Positions 40,332 to 52,078 of a stretch of 64,000 bases of DNA are shown here, in pieces. Origin of the DNA: Xanthomonas arboricola pv. populi (GTDB lineage: Bacteria > Pseudomonadota > Gammaproteobacteria > Xanthomonadales > Xanthomonadaceae). A program made the translations under genes and the position numbers. Location of the stretch: positions 533,836-597,835 of the forward strand of contig NZ_MDEB01000003.1 of the NCBI RefSeq assembly GCF_002939945.1, in the 5' to 3' direction. The notes under the pieces are model-generated. The model was not told the origin of the DNA, did not search any database, and saw nothing but the letters and a program-made list of their open reading frames with translations. The first letter of the stretch is position 1. Each line of letters starts with the position of its first letter.

Positions 40332-41843
40332 ATGAGCAAGGAACTTTTGCTGGTAGTGGATGCGGTGGCCAACGAAAAGGGCGTGCCGCGCGAAGTGATC
40401 TTCGATGCGATCGAGGCCGCGTTGGCTTCCGCAGCGAAGAAGCGCTATCCCGACCAGGACGTGCTGACGCGCGTGACCATCGACCACAAGGACGGTAACT
40501 ACGAAACCTATCGTCGTTGGGAAGTGGTTGCCGACGATGTCGTGATGGAGTCCCCGGATCGCCAGGTGCGTCTGATGGATGCCATCGACGAAGCCGACGG
40601 CGTGGAGGTGGGCGACTACATCGAAGAACAGATCGAAAACCCGGACTTCGGCCGTATCGCGGCGCAGGCTGCCAAGCAGGTCATCGTGCAGCGCGTGCGC
40701 GAAGCCGAGCGTCAGCAGGTGGTCGATGCCTGGAAGGACCGCGTCGGCGAGTTGATCACCGGTGTGGTCAAGCGCGCCGAGCGCGGCAATATCTTTGTCG
40801 ATCTGGGCGGCAATGCCGAAGCCTTCATTCCGAAGGACAAGGGCATCCCGCGCGACGTGCTGCGTCCGGGCGACCGCGTGCGCGGCTATCTGGCCGAAGT
40901 GCGTTCCGAGCCGCGTGGCCCGCAGCTGTTCATCAGCCGCGCCGCGCCGGAATTCATGATCGAGCTGTTCAAGCTCGAAGTGCCGGAAGTGGGCCAGGGC
41001 CTGGTCGAGATCAAGGCCTGCGCACGCGATCCGGGCGACCGCGCCAAGATCGCGGTGATCGCGCACGACACCCGCACCGATCCGATCGGCGCCTGCATCG
41101 GTATGCGTGGTTCGCGCGTGCAGGCGGTGTCCAACGAGCTCAATGGCGAGCGCGTGGACATCGTGCTGTGGAACGAGAACCCGGCCAACTTCGTCATCAA
41201 TGCGATGGCGCCGGCCGAGGTGCAGTCGATCATCGTCGATGAAGACAAGCACTCGATGGATCTGGCCGTGGCGGAAGATCGCCTCGCCCAGGCGATCGGC
41301 AAGGGCGGCCAGAACGTGCGTCTGGCCAGCCGGCTGACCGGTTGGCAGCTCAACGTGATGACCGCCGACCAGGTGGCCGCCAAGTCCGAAGCCGAGCAGA
41401 CCTCCGCGCGCCAGTTGTTCATGGACCGCCTGGAAGTGGATGAAGAAATCGCAGCGATCCTGGTGACCGAGGGCTTCAATACGGTCGAGGAAATCGCCTA
41501 CGTGCCGGTCGGTGAGTTGCTGGCGGTGGAAGGCTTCGACGAAGACATCGTCGAAGAGTTGCGCGCCCGTGCCCGCGATGCGTTGCTCAACGCCGCGCTG
41601 GCAGAAGAAGAAGGCCTGGAAGGAACTCAGCCCACCGAGGACCTGCTGGCGCTGGAGGGGATGGACGAGGAAACGGCCTTTGCTCTGGCCGAGCACGGCG
41701 TGCGCACCAGTGAGGACTTGTCCGACCTGGCAGCGGACGAGATCGTCGACTTCGGCATCGAGGGCTTGACCCAGGAGCGCGCCGCGGCGCTGATCCTGGC
41801 GGCCCGCGCCGAGGAGATCGCCCGTTTGGAGCGCGGCGAATGA
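40332..41843 (+). CDS. nusA: Transcription termination/antitermination factor NusA
   Basis: A 503-residue RNA polymerase elongation factor. Order: N-terminal polymerase-binding domain (MSKELLLVVDAVANEKG), S1 domain (VKRAERGNIFVDLGGNAEAF), two KH domains (IGMRGSRVQAV and AIGKGGQNVRLA) and two acidic C-terminal repeats as in E. coli. ATG 40332 starts four bases after rimP. As the autoregulated factor of its own operon in E. coli, it might act on the tandem terminators upstream; that is by analogy. Confidence 0.97.
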   Translation: MSKELLLVVDAVANEKGVPREVIFDAIEAALASAAKKRYPDQDVLTRVTIDHKDGNYETYRRWEVVADDVVMESPDRQVRLMDAIDEADGVEVGDYIEEQIENPDFGRIAAQAAKQVIVQRVREAERQQVVDAWKDRVGELITGVVKRAERGNIFVDLGGNAEAFIPKDKGIPRDVLRPGDRVRGYLAEVRSEPRGPQLFISRAAPEFMIELFKLEVPEVGQGLVEIKACARDPGDRAKIAVIAHDTRTDPIGACIGMRGSRVQAVSNELNGERVDIVLWNENPANFVINAMAPAEVQSIIVDEDKHSMDLAVAEDRLAQAIGKGGQNVRLASRLTGWQLNVMTADQVAAKSEAEQTSARQLFMDRLEVDEEIAAILVTEGFNTVEEIAYVPVGELLAVEGFDEDIVEELRARARDALLNAALAEEEGLEGTQPTEDLLALEGMDEETAFALAEHGVRTSEDLSDLAADEIVDFGIEGLTQERAAALILAARAEEIARLERGE

Positions 41844-41859
41844 GCCGGCAATGAACCGC

Positions 41860-41878
41860 GCCCTGACCCCATCAGGGC
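41860..41878 (+). other. Small hairpin between nusA and infB
   Basis: GCCCTGA (41860-41866) pairs with TCAGGGC (41872-41878) with a five-base loop, followed by TTAGAAT. It lies in the 95-bp gap before infB. It may be an RNA processing site, or the TTAGAAT could be a weak -10; neither is certain. Confidence 0.35.
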
Positions 41879-41938
41879 TTAGAATCAGCGTTTCCCTTGC
41901 TCTGGGCGAGGGGGCGCCAACCAGATCATAGGATCCGA

Positions 41939-44647
41939 ATGTCGCAGCAAACCACCATCCGCAAGCTTGCCGAACTGGTCAATACGCCGGTCGATAAACT
42001 GCTGGTTCAACTGGCCGAGGCCGGAATGAAGTTCAGCGGTCCCGACCAGGTCGTGACCAGCACCGAGAAGATGAAACTGCTTGGCTTCCTGCGCCGCACG
42101 CATGGCAAGGCCGACACGCCGGTCGAAGCGGCGAGCGAAGCAGCCAAGAAGATCACGCTCAACCGGCGCAAGCTGCAGGAAGTCACGGTCAGCGCCGGCC
42201 GCACCAAGACCACGGTCAACGTGGAAGTGCGGCAGAAACGCACCTACGTGAAGTCCGAAAACGAAGGCAGCGGCCGTGCCGCGCCCATGACGCCGGACGA
42301 AGAGCGCGCTGACATCCTGGCCAAGCTCGCCGCCTCGCGTCAGCGCAATCTCGACGAGCAGCAGGCGCTGGCCGAAAGCGATCGTGTGCGCGATGAAGCG
42401 ATTCAGCGCAAACGTGAAGAGGAGCAAGCCGCCAAAGACCGTGCAGAAGCCGAGCGTAAGGCTGCCGAGGAAGCCGCTGCGGCTGCCAGTGCGCCTGCGC
42501 CGGTTGCTGCTGCGCCGACGCCGTCGGCACCTGCCGCGCGTGCACCGTCTTCGCCGTCTTCGGCACCGCGTCCGGCCCGTCCGGCTGGCGCCTCGCCTGC
42601 TTCGCGTCCGGCCACGCCGGCACGTCCGGACGATCGCAACAATGCCGCCAAGCACAAGACGCGCGGTTCGCACGTCATGGTGGCTGGCGTCGAAGACGAC
42701 GATGCGACCAAGCGTTTTGCCGGGCAGTTGCATCTGTCCGCAGCCGATCGTGCGCGCCGTTCCAATGTGCGCGGCAAGCCGACCGGCCGTCCGGGTTCGT
42801 CGTCCTCGCGTCGTGGCAACGACAACGGCCGTGGCGGCAATCACGGCAACAGCGGCCCGCACGGGTTCGAGCGTCCGACCGCACCGGTGGTGCGCGAAGT
42901 GGCGATCGGCGAGACCATCACCGTGGCCGATCTGGCGCAGAAGCTCGCGCTCAAGGGCGGCGACGTGGTCAAGGCGTTGTTCAAGATGGGCGTCATGGCG
43001 ACCATCACCCAGAGCATCGACCATGACACCGCCGCGCTGGTGACCGAAGAACTCGGCCACAAGGCCGTGCGTGCCGACAATGCCGACTTCGAGGATGCGC
43101 TGCTGGCGCATGCCGAAGATGCGCAGGGCGAGACCTCCTCGCGTCCGCCGGTGGTGACCATCATGGGCCACGTCGATCACGGCAAGACCTCGCTGCTGGA
43201 TTACATCCGTCGCACCAAGATCGCCTCGGGCGAGGCCGGTGGCATCACCCAGCACATCGGTGCGTATCACGTCGAAACCGGCCGTGGGGTCATCAGCTTC
43301 CTGGATACGCCCGGCCATGCCGCGTTTACCTCGATGCGTGCCCGTGGCGCCAAGATCACCGACATCGTGGTGCTGGTGGTTGCGGCCGATGACGGCGTGA
43401 TGCCGCAGACCAAGGAAGCGGTGGCGCATGCCAAGGCGGCGGGCGTCCCGTTGATCGTAGCGGTGAACAAGATCGACAAGGCCGGCGCGGACCCGCTGCG
43501 GGTCAAGAACGAATTGCTGGCCGAAAACGTGGTGGCCGAAGAGTTCGGTGGCGATACCCAGTTCATCGAAGTGTCGGCCAAGGTCGGTACCGGTGTGGAC
43601 ACGCTGCTGGACGCGATCTCGCTGCAGGCCGAAGTGCTGGAACTCAAGGCGGTGGCCGACGGCCGCGCCAGTGGTACCGTCATCGAATCGTCGCTGGACA
43701 AGGGCCGTGGCCCGGTCGCAACGGTGCTGGTGCAGCAGGGCGCGCTGAAGCGTGGCGATTACCTGGTGTGCGGCATCCAGTATGGCCGTGTGCGTGCGCT
43801 GTTCGACGAGACCGGCCACCAGCCGGCCTCGGCCGGCCCGTCGATCCCGGTGCAAGTGCTCGGCTTGTCCGGCGTGCCGGAAGCCGGCGACGACTTCGTG
43901 GTCGTCGACGACGAGCGTCTGGCCAAGGACGTGGCGCAGCAGCGCGAAACCAAGCGTCGCGAGTCGCGTCTGGTGGCCTCGGCCAGCAACCGCATGGAAG
44001 ACATCCTGGCCCAGATGGGCAAGGGCGAAGGCCAGCAGGTGCTGAACCTGGTGATCAAGGCCGACGTGCAGGGCTCGGTAGAAGCGCTCAAGCAGTCGCT
44101 GGTGGCGTTGTCCAACGACGACATCCGCATCAACGTGATCCACTCCGGCGTGGGCGGCATCACCGAGTCCGATGCGAATTCGGCAGCGGCCTCCAAGGCC
44201 ACGGTGATCGGCTTCAACGTGCGTGCCGATGCCTCGGCGCGCAAGATCGTCGAGTCCAACGGCATCGATCTGCGTTACTTCTCGATCATCTATGACGTGA
44301 TCGACCAGGTGAAGCAGGTGGCGTCCGGTCTGCTCGGCGTGGAAATCCGCGAAGAGATCATCGGTATCGCGCAGGTCCGCGACGTGTTCCGCAGTTCGAA
44401 GTTCGGCGCGGTTGCAGGCTGCATGATCATCGAAGGCGTGGTGAAGCGCAGCAAGCCGATCCGCGTGCTCCGCGACAGCGTCGTGGTGTTCGAGGGCGAG
44501 CTGGAATCGCTGCGCCGCTTCAAGGAAAACGTCGAGGAAGTGCGCAACGGTACCGAGTGCGGTATCGGCGTGAAGGCCTACAACGACGTCAAGGCCGGCG
44601 ATCAGATCGAGTGCTTCGAGCGTATCGAAGTCGCCCGCACGCTGTAA
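41939..44647 (+). CDS. infB: Translation initiation factor IF-2
   Basis: A 902-residue GTPase that brings fMet-tRNA to the 30S subunit and promotes subunit joining. The N-terminus [17 protein letters not shown] is the IF2-N domain; an Arg/Glu-rich then Ala/Pro/Arg-rich low-complexity region follows (about 130-310). The G domain has GHVDHGKTS (410-418), DTPGHAAF and NKIDK; domains II to C4 complete it, with [14 protein letters not shown] in the C-terminal fMet-tRNA-binding part. ATG 41939 follows TAGGATC. Size matches E. coli IF2-1 (890). Two hairpins follow the stop. Confidence 0.97.
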   Translation: MSQQTTIRKLAELVNTPVDKLLVQLAEAGMKFSGPDQVVTSTEKMKLLGFLRRTHGKADTPVEAASEAAKKITLNRRKLQEVTVSAGRTKTTVNVEVRQKRTYVKSENEGSGRAAPMTPDEERADILAKLAASRQRNLDEQQALAESDRVRDEAIQRKREEEQAAKDRAEAERKAAEEAAAAASAPAPVAAAPTPSAPAARAPSSPSSAPRPARPAGASPASRPATPARPDDRNNAAKHKTRGSHVMVAGVEDDDATKRFAGQLHLSAADRARRSNVRGKPTGRPGSSSSRRGNDNGRGGNHGNSGPHGFERPTAPVVREVAIGETITVADLAQKLALKGGDVVKALFKMGVMATITQSIDHDTAALVTEELGHKAVRADNADFEDALLAHAEDAQGETSSRPPVVTIMGHVDHGKTSLLDYIRRTKIASGEAGGITQHIGAYHVETGRGVISFLDTPGHAAFTSMRARGAKITDIVVLVVAADDGVMPQTKEAVAHAKAAGVPLIVAVNKIDKAGADPLRVKNELLAENVVAEEFGGDTQFIEVSAKVGTGVDTLLDAISLQAEVLELKAVADGRASGTVIESSLDKGRGPVATVLVQQGALKRGDYLVCGIQYGRVRALFDETGHQPASAGPSIPVQVLGLSGVPEAGDDFVVVDDERLAKDVAQQRETKRRESRLVASASNRMEDILAQMGKGEGQQVLNLVIKADVQGSVEALKQSLVALSNDDIRINVIHSGVGGITESDANSAAASKATVIGFNVRADASARKIVESNGIDLRYFSIIYDVIDQVKQVASGLLGVEIREEIIGIAQVRDVFRSSKFGAVAGCMIIEGVVKRSKPIRVLRDSVVVFEGELESLRRFKENVEEVRNGTECGIGVKAYNDVKAGDQIECFERIEVARTL

Positions 44648-44654
44648 CGGCTGC

Positions 44655-44691
44655 CGGGGCCTGCGGGCCCCGCACTCCGCCAGGCGGAGTG
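44655..44691 (+). other. Tandem hairpins between infB and rbfA
   Basis: CGGGGCC (44655-44661) pairs with GGCCCCG (44666-44672) over TGCG; immediately after, CACTCCGCC (44673-44681) pairs with GGCGGAGTG (44683-44691). They start eight bases after the infB stop. Lacking T runs, they are more likely stability or processing elements within the operon mRNA than terminators. Confidence 0.45.
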
Positions 44692-44790
44692 TTGCAACGC
44701 AAGTTCTGCAAGGCGAGGGCGGCATGGCCGCCCGCGTCCGTTTTTGGCTTCGGTGCCAACTGGCCCTCCGAATCAACCAGGTCCACGACC

Positions 44791-45183
44791 ATGCCAACCA
44801 AATCATTCCATCGCACCGACCGGGTTTCGGCGCAGGTGCGTCGCGACCTCGGCACGCTCGTGCACGCGGCCGTGCGCGACCACGGCCTGCCGTCGGTCAG
44901 CGTGTCCGACGTCGAAATCAGCCGCGACCTGGCGCATGCCAAGGTGTTCGTCACCGCGCTGCAGCAGGAGCGCTCGGCCGAAGCGGTCAAGGGGCTCAAG
45001 GAAATCGCCGGTCAGCTGCGCACGCAGTTGGCACGCGCCATGAAGCTGCGTCATGTGCCCGAGCTGCATTTCCACTACGACGATTCGGTCGACCGCGGCG
45101 AGCGCATCGACAACCTGCTGCGTGACCTGGACGATGTCGGCCCCGGGGCCACGTCCAGCGACGAGGACGCCGAGCAGCGCTGA
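44791..45183 (+). CDS. rbfA: 30S ribosome-binding factor A
   Basis: A 130-residue KH-like protein that binds immature 30S subunits and helps 16S rRNA 5' maturation, important in cold. [16 protein letters not shown] at the start and [17 protein letters not shown] near the end are family motifs. ATG 44791 gives [10 protein letters not shown]. The open frame upstream belongs to no gene. The acidic C-terminal tail (SSDEDAEQR) is typical. truB follows. Confidence 0.96.
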   Translation: MPTKSFHRTDRVSAQVRRDLGTLVHAAVRDHGLPSVSVSDVEISRDLAHAKVFVTALQQERSAEAVKGLKEIAGQLRTQLARAMKLRHVPELHFHYDDSVDRGERIDNLLRDLDDVGPGATSSDEDAEQR

Positions 45184-45230
45184 GCGCTGCCGGCCGGCCG
45201 CCTGTTGATCAGCGGCCCCGATTTCAACGG

Positions 45231-46190
45231 GTGCGCACAGTGCCCGATTCGAGCACTGATCTTTTGAAACCCCGCATCGTCTATCGCCCGTTGCACGGCA
45301 TCCTGTTGCTCGACAAGCCGGCTGGAGTCAGCTCCAACACGGCATTGCAGTCCGCGCGCCGCTTGTTGCGTGCCGAAAAGGGCGGCCACACCGGCAGCCT
45401 GGACCCGCTGGCCACCGGCTTGCTGCCGCTATGTCTGGGCGAGGCAACCAAGATTGCCGGCCTGCTGCTCGGTTCGGCCAAGGCCTACGATGCCGAGGTC
45501 GTGCTGGGTGTCACCACCGATACCGACGATGCCGATGGTCAGGTGTTGCGCGAGCGTGCAGTGCCTGCACTGAGCGAAGACGCGCTGGGTGCAGCGCTGA
45601 CGCCCTTCATCGGGCGCATCCGCCAACAGGCGCCGATCTATTCCGCGCTCAAGCAGGGCGGCGAGCCGCTGTATGCCAAGGCGCGCCGTGGCGAGGCGAT
45701 CGAGGCGCCGGTACGCGAGGTCGACGTGCAGGCGATCGACGTGCTCGGCTACGCCGCGCCGCGGCTGCAACTGCGCGTGACCTGCGGCTCGGGCACCTAT
45801 ATCCGCAGCCTGGCGCGCGATCTGGGCGAGGTGCTCGGCTGCGGTGCGCATATCGCCTCGCTGCGCCGGCTCTGGGTCGAGCCGTTTCGCGCGCCGCAGA
45901 TGATCACGCTGGAGGCGCTGTCGGCTTCCCTGGAAGCGGGCACCGACGCACAGGACCTGCTGCTGCCGATCGAGGCCGGACTGGCCGATTTTGCGCGGAT
46001 CGTGCTCGATGCGGCGCACGCGGCGCGTTTTCGCATGGGCCAGCGCCTGCGTGATGTGACATTTCCGGCCGGCCAGGTGGCCGTGTTCGGACCCGACGGA
46101 ATCCCCTCCGGGCTAGGCCTGGTGGACGCGGAGGGGCGTTTGTCGCCGCAGCGATTGTTCAATGGACTGAACGAAGCGGTGTCTTGTTAA
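45231..46190 (+). CDS. truB: tRNA pseudouridine(55) synthase TruB
   Basis: A 319-residue enzyme that makes pseudouridine 55 in the T-loop of all elongator tRNAs. [15 protein letters not shown] and the catalytic [15 protein letters not shown] (Asp) are present, followed by [15 protein letters not shown] and a C-terminal PUA-like part ([15 protein letters not shown]). Start assigned to GTG 45231, with GTG 45240 as alternative; no strong Shine-Dalgarno at either. The rpsO promoter lies just after its stop. Confidence 0.95.
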   Translation: MRTVPDSSTDLLKPRIVYRPLHGILLLDKPAGVSSNTALQSARRLLRAEKGGHTGSLDPLATGLLPLCLGEATKIAGLLLGSAKAYDAEVVLGVTTDTDDADGQVLRERAVPALSEDALGAALTPFIGRIRQQAPIYSALKQGGEPLYAKARRGEAIEAPVREVDVQAIDVLGYAAPRLQLRVTCGSGTYIRSLARDLGEVLGCGAHIASLRRLWVEPFRAPQMITLEALSASLEAGTDAQDLLLPIEAGLADFARIVLDAAHAARFRMGQRLRDVTFPAGQVAVFGPDGIPSGLGLVDAEGRLSPQRLFNGLNEAVSC

Positions 46191-46202
46191 GGTTTGGTCA
46201 AC

Positions 46203-46231
46203 TTGTTCCCGGGCCCGCACGACGTTACAAT
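46203..46231 (+). promoter_or_regulatory. Sigma-70 promoter of rpsO
   Basis: TTGTTC (46203-46208) and TACAAT (46226-46231) are 17 bp apart, placing the start near 46238 and leaving a leader of about 110 bases before rpsO. In E. coli rpsO also has its own promoter and a leader folded for autoregulation by S15; a similar role for this leader is possible but not shown. Confidence 0.6.
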
Positions 46232-46346
46232 TTTGCGGCCCGAATCGGGGCACCTCAGCGCCAAGCGCGCTCATCCCAAGCAAACGGCGAGTCCGGCGGT
46301 GCGTCATGCACGTTCCTGTCGACCACGCATCTATCGAGTAAACATC

Positions 46347-46607
46347 ATGTCCGTCGACACCCAGAAAGTTATTGAAGACAACAAGCGCAGCGCCCAGGAC
46401 ACCGGTTCGCCGGAAGTGCAGGTCGCCCTGCTGACCGCGCGCATCGAGCTGCTGACCGGCCACTTCAAGACCCACAAGAAGGATCACCACAGCCGTCGTG
46501 GCCTGCTGCAGATGGTCAACCGCCGCCGCAGCCTGCTCGACTACCTGAAGAAGAAGGACAACGAGCGTTACAAGTCCTTGATCGAGAAGCTCGGCCTGCG
46601 CCGCTAA
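46347..46607 (+). CDS. rpsO: 30S ribosomal protein S15
   Basis: An 86-residue primary 16S rRNA-binding protein. The core [40 protein letters not shown] and the end [13 protein letters not shown] are highly conserved. Start ATG 46347 gives [13 protein letters not shown]. Length equals the family (E. coli 88). A strong hairpin follows, as in E. coli between rpsO and pnp. Confidence 0.98.
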   Translation: MSVDTQKVIEDNKRSAQDTGSPEVQVALLTARIELLTGHFKTHKKDHHSRRGLLQMVNRRRSLLDYLKKKDNERYKSLIEKLGLRR

Positions 46608-46619
46608 TCGAGTCCTACC

Positions 46620-46653
46620 GCCGCGGCGCAGCGATGCGCCGCGGCTTTGTTTT
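46620..46653 (+). terminator. Intrinsic terminator after rpsO
   Basis: GCCGCGGCGCA (46620-46630), loop GCGA, TGCGCCGCGGC (46635-46645), then TTTGTTTT. A perfect 11-pair stem with a T-rich tail 12 bp after the rpsO stop. Read-through would feed pnp. Confidence 0.8.
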
Positions 46654-46776
46654 GGTCATTCGCATTACGTTATCCGCAGCATGCAGTTCATGGGCCGGAG
46701 CCTCCCGGCCGCCCGTTCTCGGCATGGGTCGACGACGGTCCAACGAAGACAGCAACACCTAAGGGAAAAAACCTCC

Positions 46777-48891
<2,115 letters not shown>

Positions 48892-48914
48892 TCGCCACTG
48901 TTTGACGTGTTACG

Positions 48915-48940
48915 AAAAGCGGGCTTCGGCCCGCTTTTTT
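48915..48940 (+). terminator. Intrinsic terminator after pnp
   Basis: AAAAGCGGGC (48915-48924), loop TTCG, GCCCGCTTTT (48929-48938) and two further Ts. A UUCG-type stable tetraloop in a ten-pair stem, 24 bp after the stop; with its A tract it can work in both directions. Confidence 0.9.
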
Positions 48941-48972
48941 GTTGCGTGTTCGGCAATGACGCGTGACTTGAT

Positions 48973-49246
48973 CCTTCTCCTGCGGGAGAAGGTGCCCCGC
49001 AGGGGCGGATGAGGGGACGGGCGAAGCTTCGTATGGTTGAACCTTGGCCAGGGCTTCGCCTTCGTACCCTCACCCCAACCCCTCTCCCGGCGGGAGAGGG
49101 GCTTTGATTCCTTCTCCTGCGGGAGAAGGTGCCCCGCAGGGGCGGATGAGGGAACGGGCGAAGCATCGCGCCGTTGAATCAAGGCCAGGGCATCGCTTTC
49201 GTACCCTCACCCCAACCCCTCCCCCGATGGGAGAGGGGCTTTGAGC
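48973..49246. repeat. Tandem direct repeat, two units of 137 bp with hairpin borders
   Basis: Unit 1 is 48973-49109 and unit 2 is 49110-49246, highly similar in sequence. Each starts with the hairpin CCTTCTCC-TGCG-GGAGAAGG, has GCCCC-GCA-GGGGC close behind, and ends with CCCTCACCCCAACC and a hairpin of CCCCTCTCCC type (unit 1: arms 49079-49088 and 49092-49101). A third start CCTTCTC at 49246 runs into the stop of the next gene. An inverted, partial relative is at 13514-13560. Confidence 0.75.
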
Positions 49247-49250
49247 CTTC

Positions 49251-50303
49251 TCACCGAGGCTGCTGTGTCGGTGCAGGCTGTGTTTCGGGGCGCGGTGGCA
49301 CGACGCGTGGAAAACCGGGCGGCATCGTGTGGTCCGCGGGCGAGGTGGTTGGCGAAGGTAGCGGCTCAACCGGAGGTGGCGCGGTCATCGCCGCATCCGG
49401 GCGCAGCTTCAACAGGGCCGCCCAGTCGCGTCGATTGAAATCGCAGAGTTCTTCGTGTGCCGGCGTGCACTCTCTGGCGATGCCCAGGCCGTCTTCGCTT
49501 TGGTCCTGGCTGCCGTCGGACTGCGGTGTCGGCAATACCACGCGGCCGGCGCGGTCCAGCGGCATCTTGCGCATCATCACCGTATTGAACACATTGCCGC
49601 CGATCAGATACAGGGTGCGATCGCCACCGACGTTGGCGGCGATCACCACATCGCAATGCGATTGCCACGGCATCGGCGCGCTGCCGCCAAGCCCGGCCTT
49701 GAGGCCGGCGTAGCCGAGCGCGGCGCTGCGCCCGCGCAACAGGCACAGCAGATCGCCGGGGGCGGGCTTCTCCACCGCCGGGTCGGTGAACTGGTACGGG
49801 CCGCTGGCGCCATCGTTGTAGGCGCTGCGGATGTAATCCAGGTGGCGCGCAGAGCGATGGAAGCCGCTCAGGCCAGCCTGCGTCATCACCCAGGAGATGA
49901 AGGCGGCCGACCACGGGTTGTCGACCACGAACGCACGGCAATCGCTGGCGGTATAGCGCGTGCCATCCAGTGCCGCGCAACTCGATGCGCCGGGGCGGCC
50001 GCCCATCGATGCCAGCGTGCCGCTGTCGCGCCAGTAGCCTGCCACGCGTTGCCACGCGACCACGCCGTGGTCGGCCAGATAGCCCGATTCGGCTTCGGTG
50101 ACGCCCAGGCTGGCCAGACGGCCCTTGGCATCGATGAACGGGTGCTGCCACAAGCGATGCTCGTTGCAGGCACTGCGCACGATGGCGATTGCTGCAGGGC
50201 TGGTGCCGAAGCGTGGCGGCACATCGCAGACTTCCGCAGCGGCGGCGGTGCCGCCCCATGCGGCCAACACCAGACAAAGCCACGGCCAAGGTTTTACGGT
50301 CAT
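49251..50303 (-). CDS. DUF2272 domain secreted protein
   Basis: A 350-residue protein with signal peptide (about 1-21, ending TAAAA). The body carries the DUF2272 features as I recall them: NPWSAAFISWVM, GDLLCLLRGR and WQSHCDVVIA, the last resembling CHAP/NlpC-like amidase segments with Cys and His. Function is not established; a cell-wall hydrolase fold is plausible. The C-terminal 40 residues are Pro-rich. ATG 50303 is chosen for the clear signal peptide; the frame is open much further upstream, inside nadC in another frame. It lies 62 bp downstream of nadC on the same strand, probably the same transcript. Confidence 0.78.
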   Translation of the reverse strand: MTVKPWPWLCLVLAAWGGTAAAAEVCDVPPRFGTSPAAIAIVRSACNEHRLWQHPFIDAKGRLASLGVTEAESGYLADHGVVAWQRVAGYWRDSGTLASMGGRPGASSCAALDGTRYTASDCRAFVVDNPWSAAFISWVMTQAGLSGFHRSARHLDYIRSAYNDGASGPYQFTDPAVEKPAPGDLLCLLRGRSAALGYAGLKAGLGGSAPMPWQSHCDVVIAANVGGDRTLYLIGGNVFNTVMMRKMPLDRAGRVVLPTPQSDGSQDQSEDGLGIARECTPAHEELCDFNRRDWAALLKLRPDAAMTAPPPVEPLPSPTTSPADHTMPPGFPRVVPPRPETQPAPTQQPR

Positions 50304-50365
50304 CGCAGATCCTGCACAGAACAATCGCAGCAGGCTGACAGAGCTGGCTGCGGGCACGCGTGAAA

Positions 50366-51250
50366 TCAGCGCGGCGGCGGGCCGAGTTTGAGCGACAGAT
50401 CGACGGCGCGCACGTGCTTGGTGAGCCCGCCGATGGAGACGCAATCCACGCCGTCGGCCGCAATGGCGGCAATGCCGGCCAGATCCACGCTGCCGGAGAC
50501 TTCCAGCGGAATGCGTTGTCCGCGTGGCAGGGCGGCAACGATGCGCACTGCTTCGCGACGCGTCGCCGGGTCGAAATCGTCGATCAGGATGCGCGTGCAG
50601 CCGACCTGCAAGGCTTCGTGCAGCTGTTCCAGCGTCTCCACCTCGACCACCAGCGGCAACTGCGGTTGCTGCGCACGTGCGGCATGCACGGCGGCGCTCA
50701 GCGAGCCGGCGGCGCGGATATGGTTTTCCTTGAGCATCACCGTGTCGAACAAGCCGATGCGGTGATTGTCGCCACCGCCGCAGCGCACGGCGTACTTCTG
50801 CGCGGCGCGCAGGCCCGGCAGCGTCTTGCGCGTATCCAGGATGCGCGTGCCGGTGCCGGCCACGGCAGCGACGTATGCAGCGGTGGCGGTCGCGGTGGCC
50901 GACAGCGTCTGCATGAAGTTGAGCGACGTGCGCTCGGCGCTGACCAGGCTGCGGCTGCGGCCATGCAGCAGCGCCAGCACCGTGCCGGCGGCGACGTGCT
51001 GGCCTTCGTGCACCTGCCAGTCGATCCGCACCTGCGGATCGAGCGCGCGGTGCGTGGCGTCGAACCACGGCCGCCCGGCGATCACGGCGTCCTGCTTGCA
51101 CAGCAGGTACGCGCTGTCGGCCCGATCCGGCAACAGCGCCGCAGTCACATCGCCGCTGCCGATGTCCTCGGCCAATGCGCGTGCCACATCGGCGTCCACC
51201 AGTGCGGCCGGCGGCGCCTCCGGCACGGTCGTGCGTACGGAAGGATTCAC
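50366..51250 (-). CDS. nadC: Nicotinate-nucleotide pyrophosphorylase (carboxylating)
   Basis: A 294-residue quinolinate phosphoribosyltransferase that makes nicotinate mononucleotide in de novo NAD synthesis. AEDIGSGDVTAALLP, SAERTSLNFMQTLS, ILDTRKTLPGLR and GGGDNHRIGLFDTVMLKENH are the family signatures. Start is GTG 51250, overlapping the stop of the Trm112-like gene as GTGA; the open frame upstream is not NadC-like. The NAD it supplies serves complex I, though this is not a regulatory link. Confidence 0.95.
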   Translation of the reverse strand: MNPSVRTTVPEAPPAALVDADVARALAEDIGSGDVTAALLPDRADSAYLLCKQDAVIAGRPWFDATHRALDPQVRIDWQVHEGQHVAAGTVLALLHGRSRSLVSAERTSLNFMQTLSATATATAAYVAAVAGTGTRILDTRKTLPGLRAAQKYAVRCGGGDNHRIGLFDTVMLKENHIRAAGSLSAAVHAARAQQPQLPLVVEVETLEQLHEALQVGCTRILIDDFDPATRREAVRIVAALPRGQRIPLEVSGSVDLAGIAAIAADGVDCVSIGGLTKHVRAVDLSLKLGPPPR

Positions 51251-51516
51251 TTTTCGGGGAAGTCGGCGATCTGCGCAGTGCCGATGGCTTCTTCGGCCAG
51301 CAGCACCGGAATGCCGTCGTCGATGCGGAAGATCTGCTTGCGGTCGCGCGTGATCAGCGCCTCGCGCAGTGGCTGCGTCTGCGCCGTGCCGTCGGCACGT
51401 TGCAGGGTTCCGCCGGCGATGGCGGTGTTGAGTGCTTCCAGGCCTTTGCCGTCGAGCAGCGAGAGCGGCTGGCGGGTGTCGGGCGAGCACAGCAGGTCGA
51501 GCAGTTTGCGATCCAT
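51247..51516 (-). CDS. Trm112 family protein (YcaR/UPF0434-like)
   Basis: An 89-residue protein beginning MDRKLLDLLCSPDTRQPLSL and ending RIDDGIPVLLAEEAI, as in the YcaR/UPF0434 group. Eukaryotic Trm112 activates methyltransferases; the bacterial role is unknown. Only one cysteine of the usual zinc ribbon remains (Cys10), so zinc binding is doubtful. It is the first gene of a minus-strand trio with nadC and the DUF2272 gene. purE is divergent, 58 bp away. Confidence 0.85.
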   Translation of the reverse strand: MDRKLLDLLCSPDTRQPLSLLDGKGLEALNTAIAGGTLQRADGTAQTQPLREALITRDRKQIFRIDDGIPVLLAEEAIGTAQIADFPEK

Positions 51517-51574
51517 CGAAGTCTTGTCTTGCGTGGAAGATGGCTAGAATACGTCTTTACCGCAGGGCAGGGCC

Positions 51575-52078
51575 ATGACCTCCAACCACTCCGCGCCGCT
51601 GGTCGGCATCGTGATGGGTTCCCGTTCCGATTGGGAAACCATGCAACACGCAGCTCAGAAGCTCGACGCGCTGGGCGTGCCTTACGAAGTCAAGGTGGTC
51701 TCGGCGCACCGCACACCCGACGTGTTGTTCAGCTATGCCGAACAGGCGGGCGCACGCGGTCTGCGCGCGATCATTGCCGGCGCCGGTGGCGCTGCGCATC
51801 TGCCGGGCATGCTGGCGGCCAAGACGGCGGTGCCGGTGCTCGGTGTGCCGGTGCAGTCCAAGGCGCTCAACGGCATGGATTCGCTGCTGTCGATCGTGCA
51901 GATGCCGGCCGGGATTCCGGTGGCAACGTTTGCGATCGGCAATGCCGGCGCGGCCAATGCGGCCTTGTTCGCCGCTGCGATGCTGGCGCCGGAGCAGGCG
52001 CAGATCGGTCAGGCGTTGGCGCAGTTCCGCGCCAGGCAGACCGACGATGTCATGGCTAGCGACGACCCGCGCCAATGA
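51575..52078 (+). CDS. purE: 5-(carboxyamino)imidazole ribonucleotide mutase
   Basis: A 167-residue enzyme of purine synthesis that converts N5-CAIR to [17 protein letters not shown] and the active-site SAHRTPD are the class I signatures, followed by [14 protein letters not shown] 51575 has a TAGAAT hexamer (51545-51550) 24 bp upstream that could be its -10. The stop overlaps purK (ATGA), and the two act in sequence. Confidence 0.96.
   Translation: MTSNHSAPLVGIVMGSRSDWETMQHAAQKLDALGVPYEVKVVSAHRTPDVLFSYAEQAGARGLRAIIAGAGGAAHLPGMLAAKTAVPVLGVPVQSKALNGMDSLLSIVQMPAGIPVATFAIGNAGAANAALFAAAMLAPEQAQIGQALAQFRARQTDDVMASDDPRQ

Larger units (their letters stand above)
48892..49250. other. Intergenic region pnp to DUF2272 gene: terminator plus tandem repeat
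   Basis: A 359-bp non-coding stretch. It contains the pnp terminator (48915-48940) and two copies of a 137-bp unit (48973-49246), described separately. I see no gene in it. Confidence 0.7.

Noticed and set aside
48973..49246. CRISPR array
   Set aside because: Two long adjacent units of 137 bp without spacers and no cas genes; it is a plain tandem repeat.
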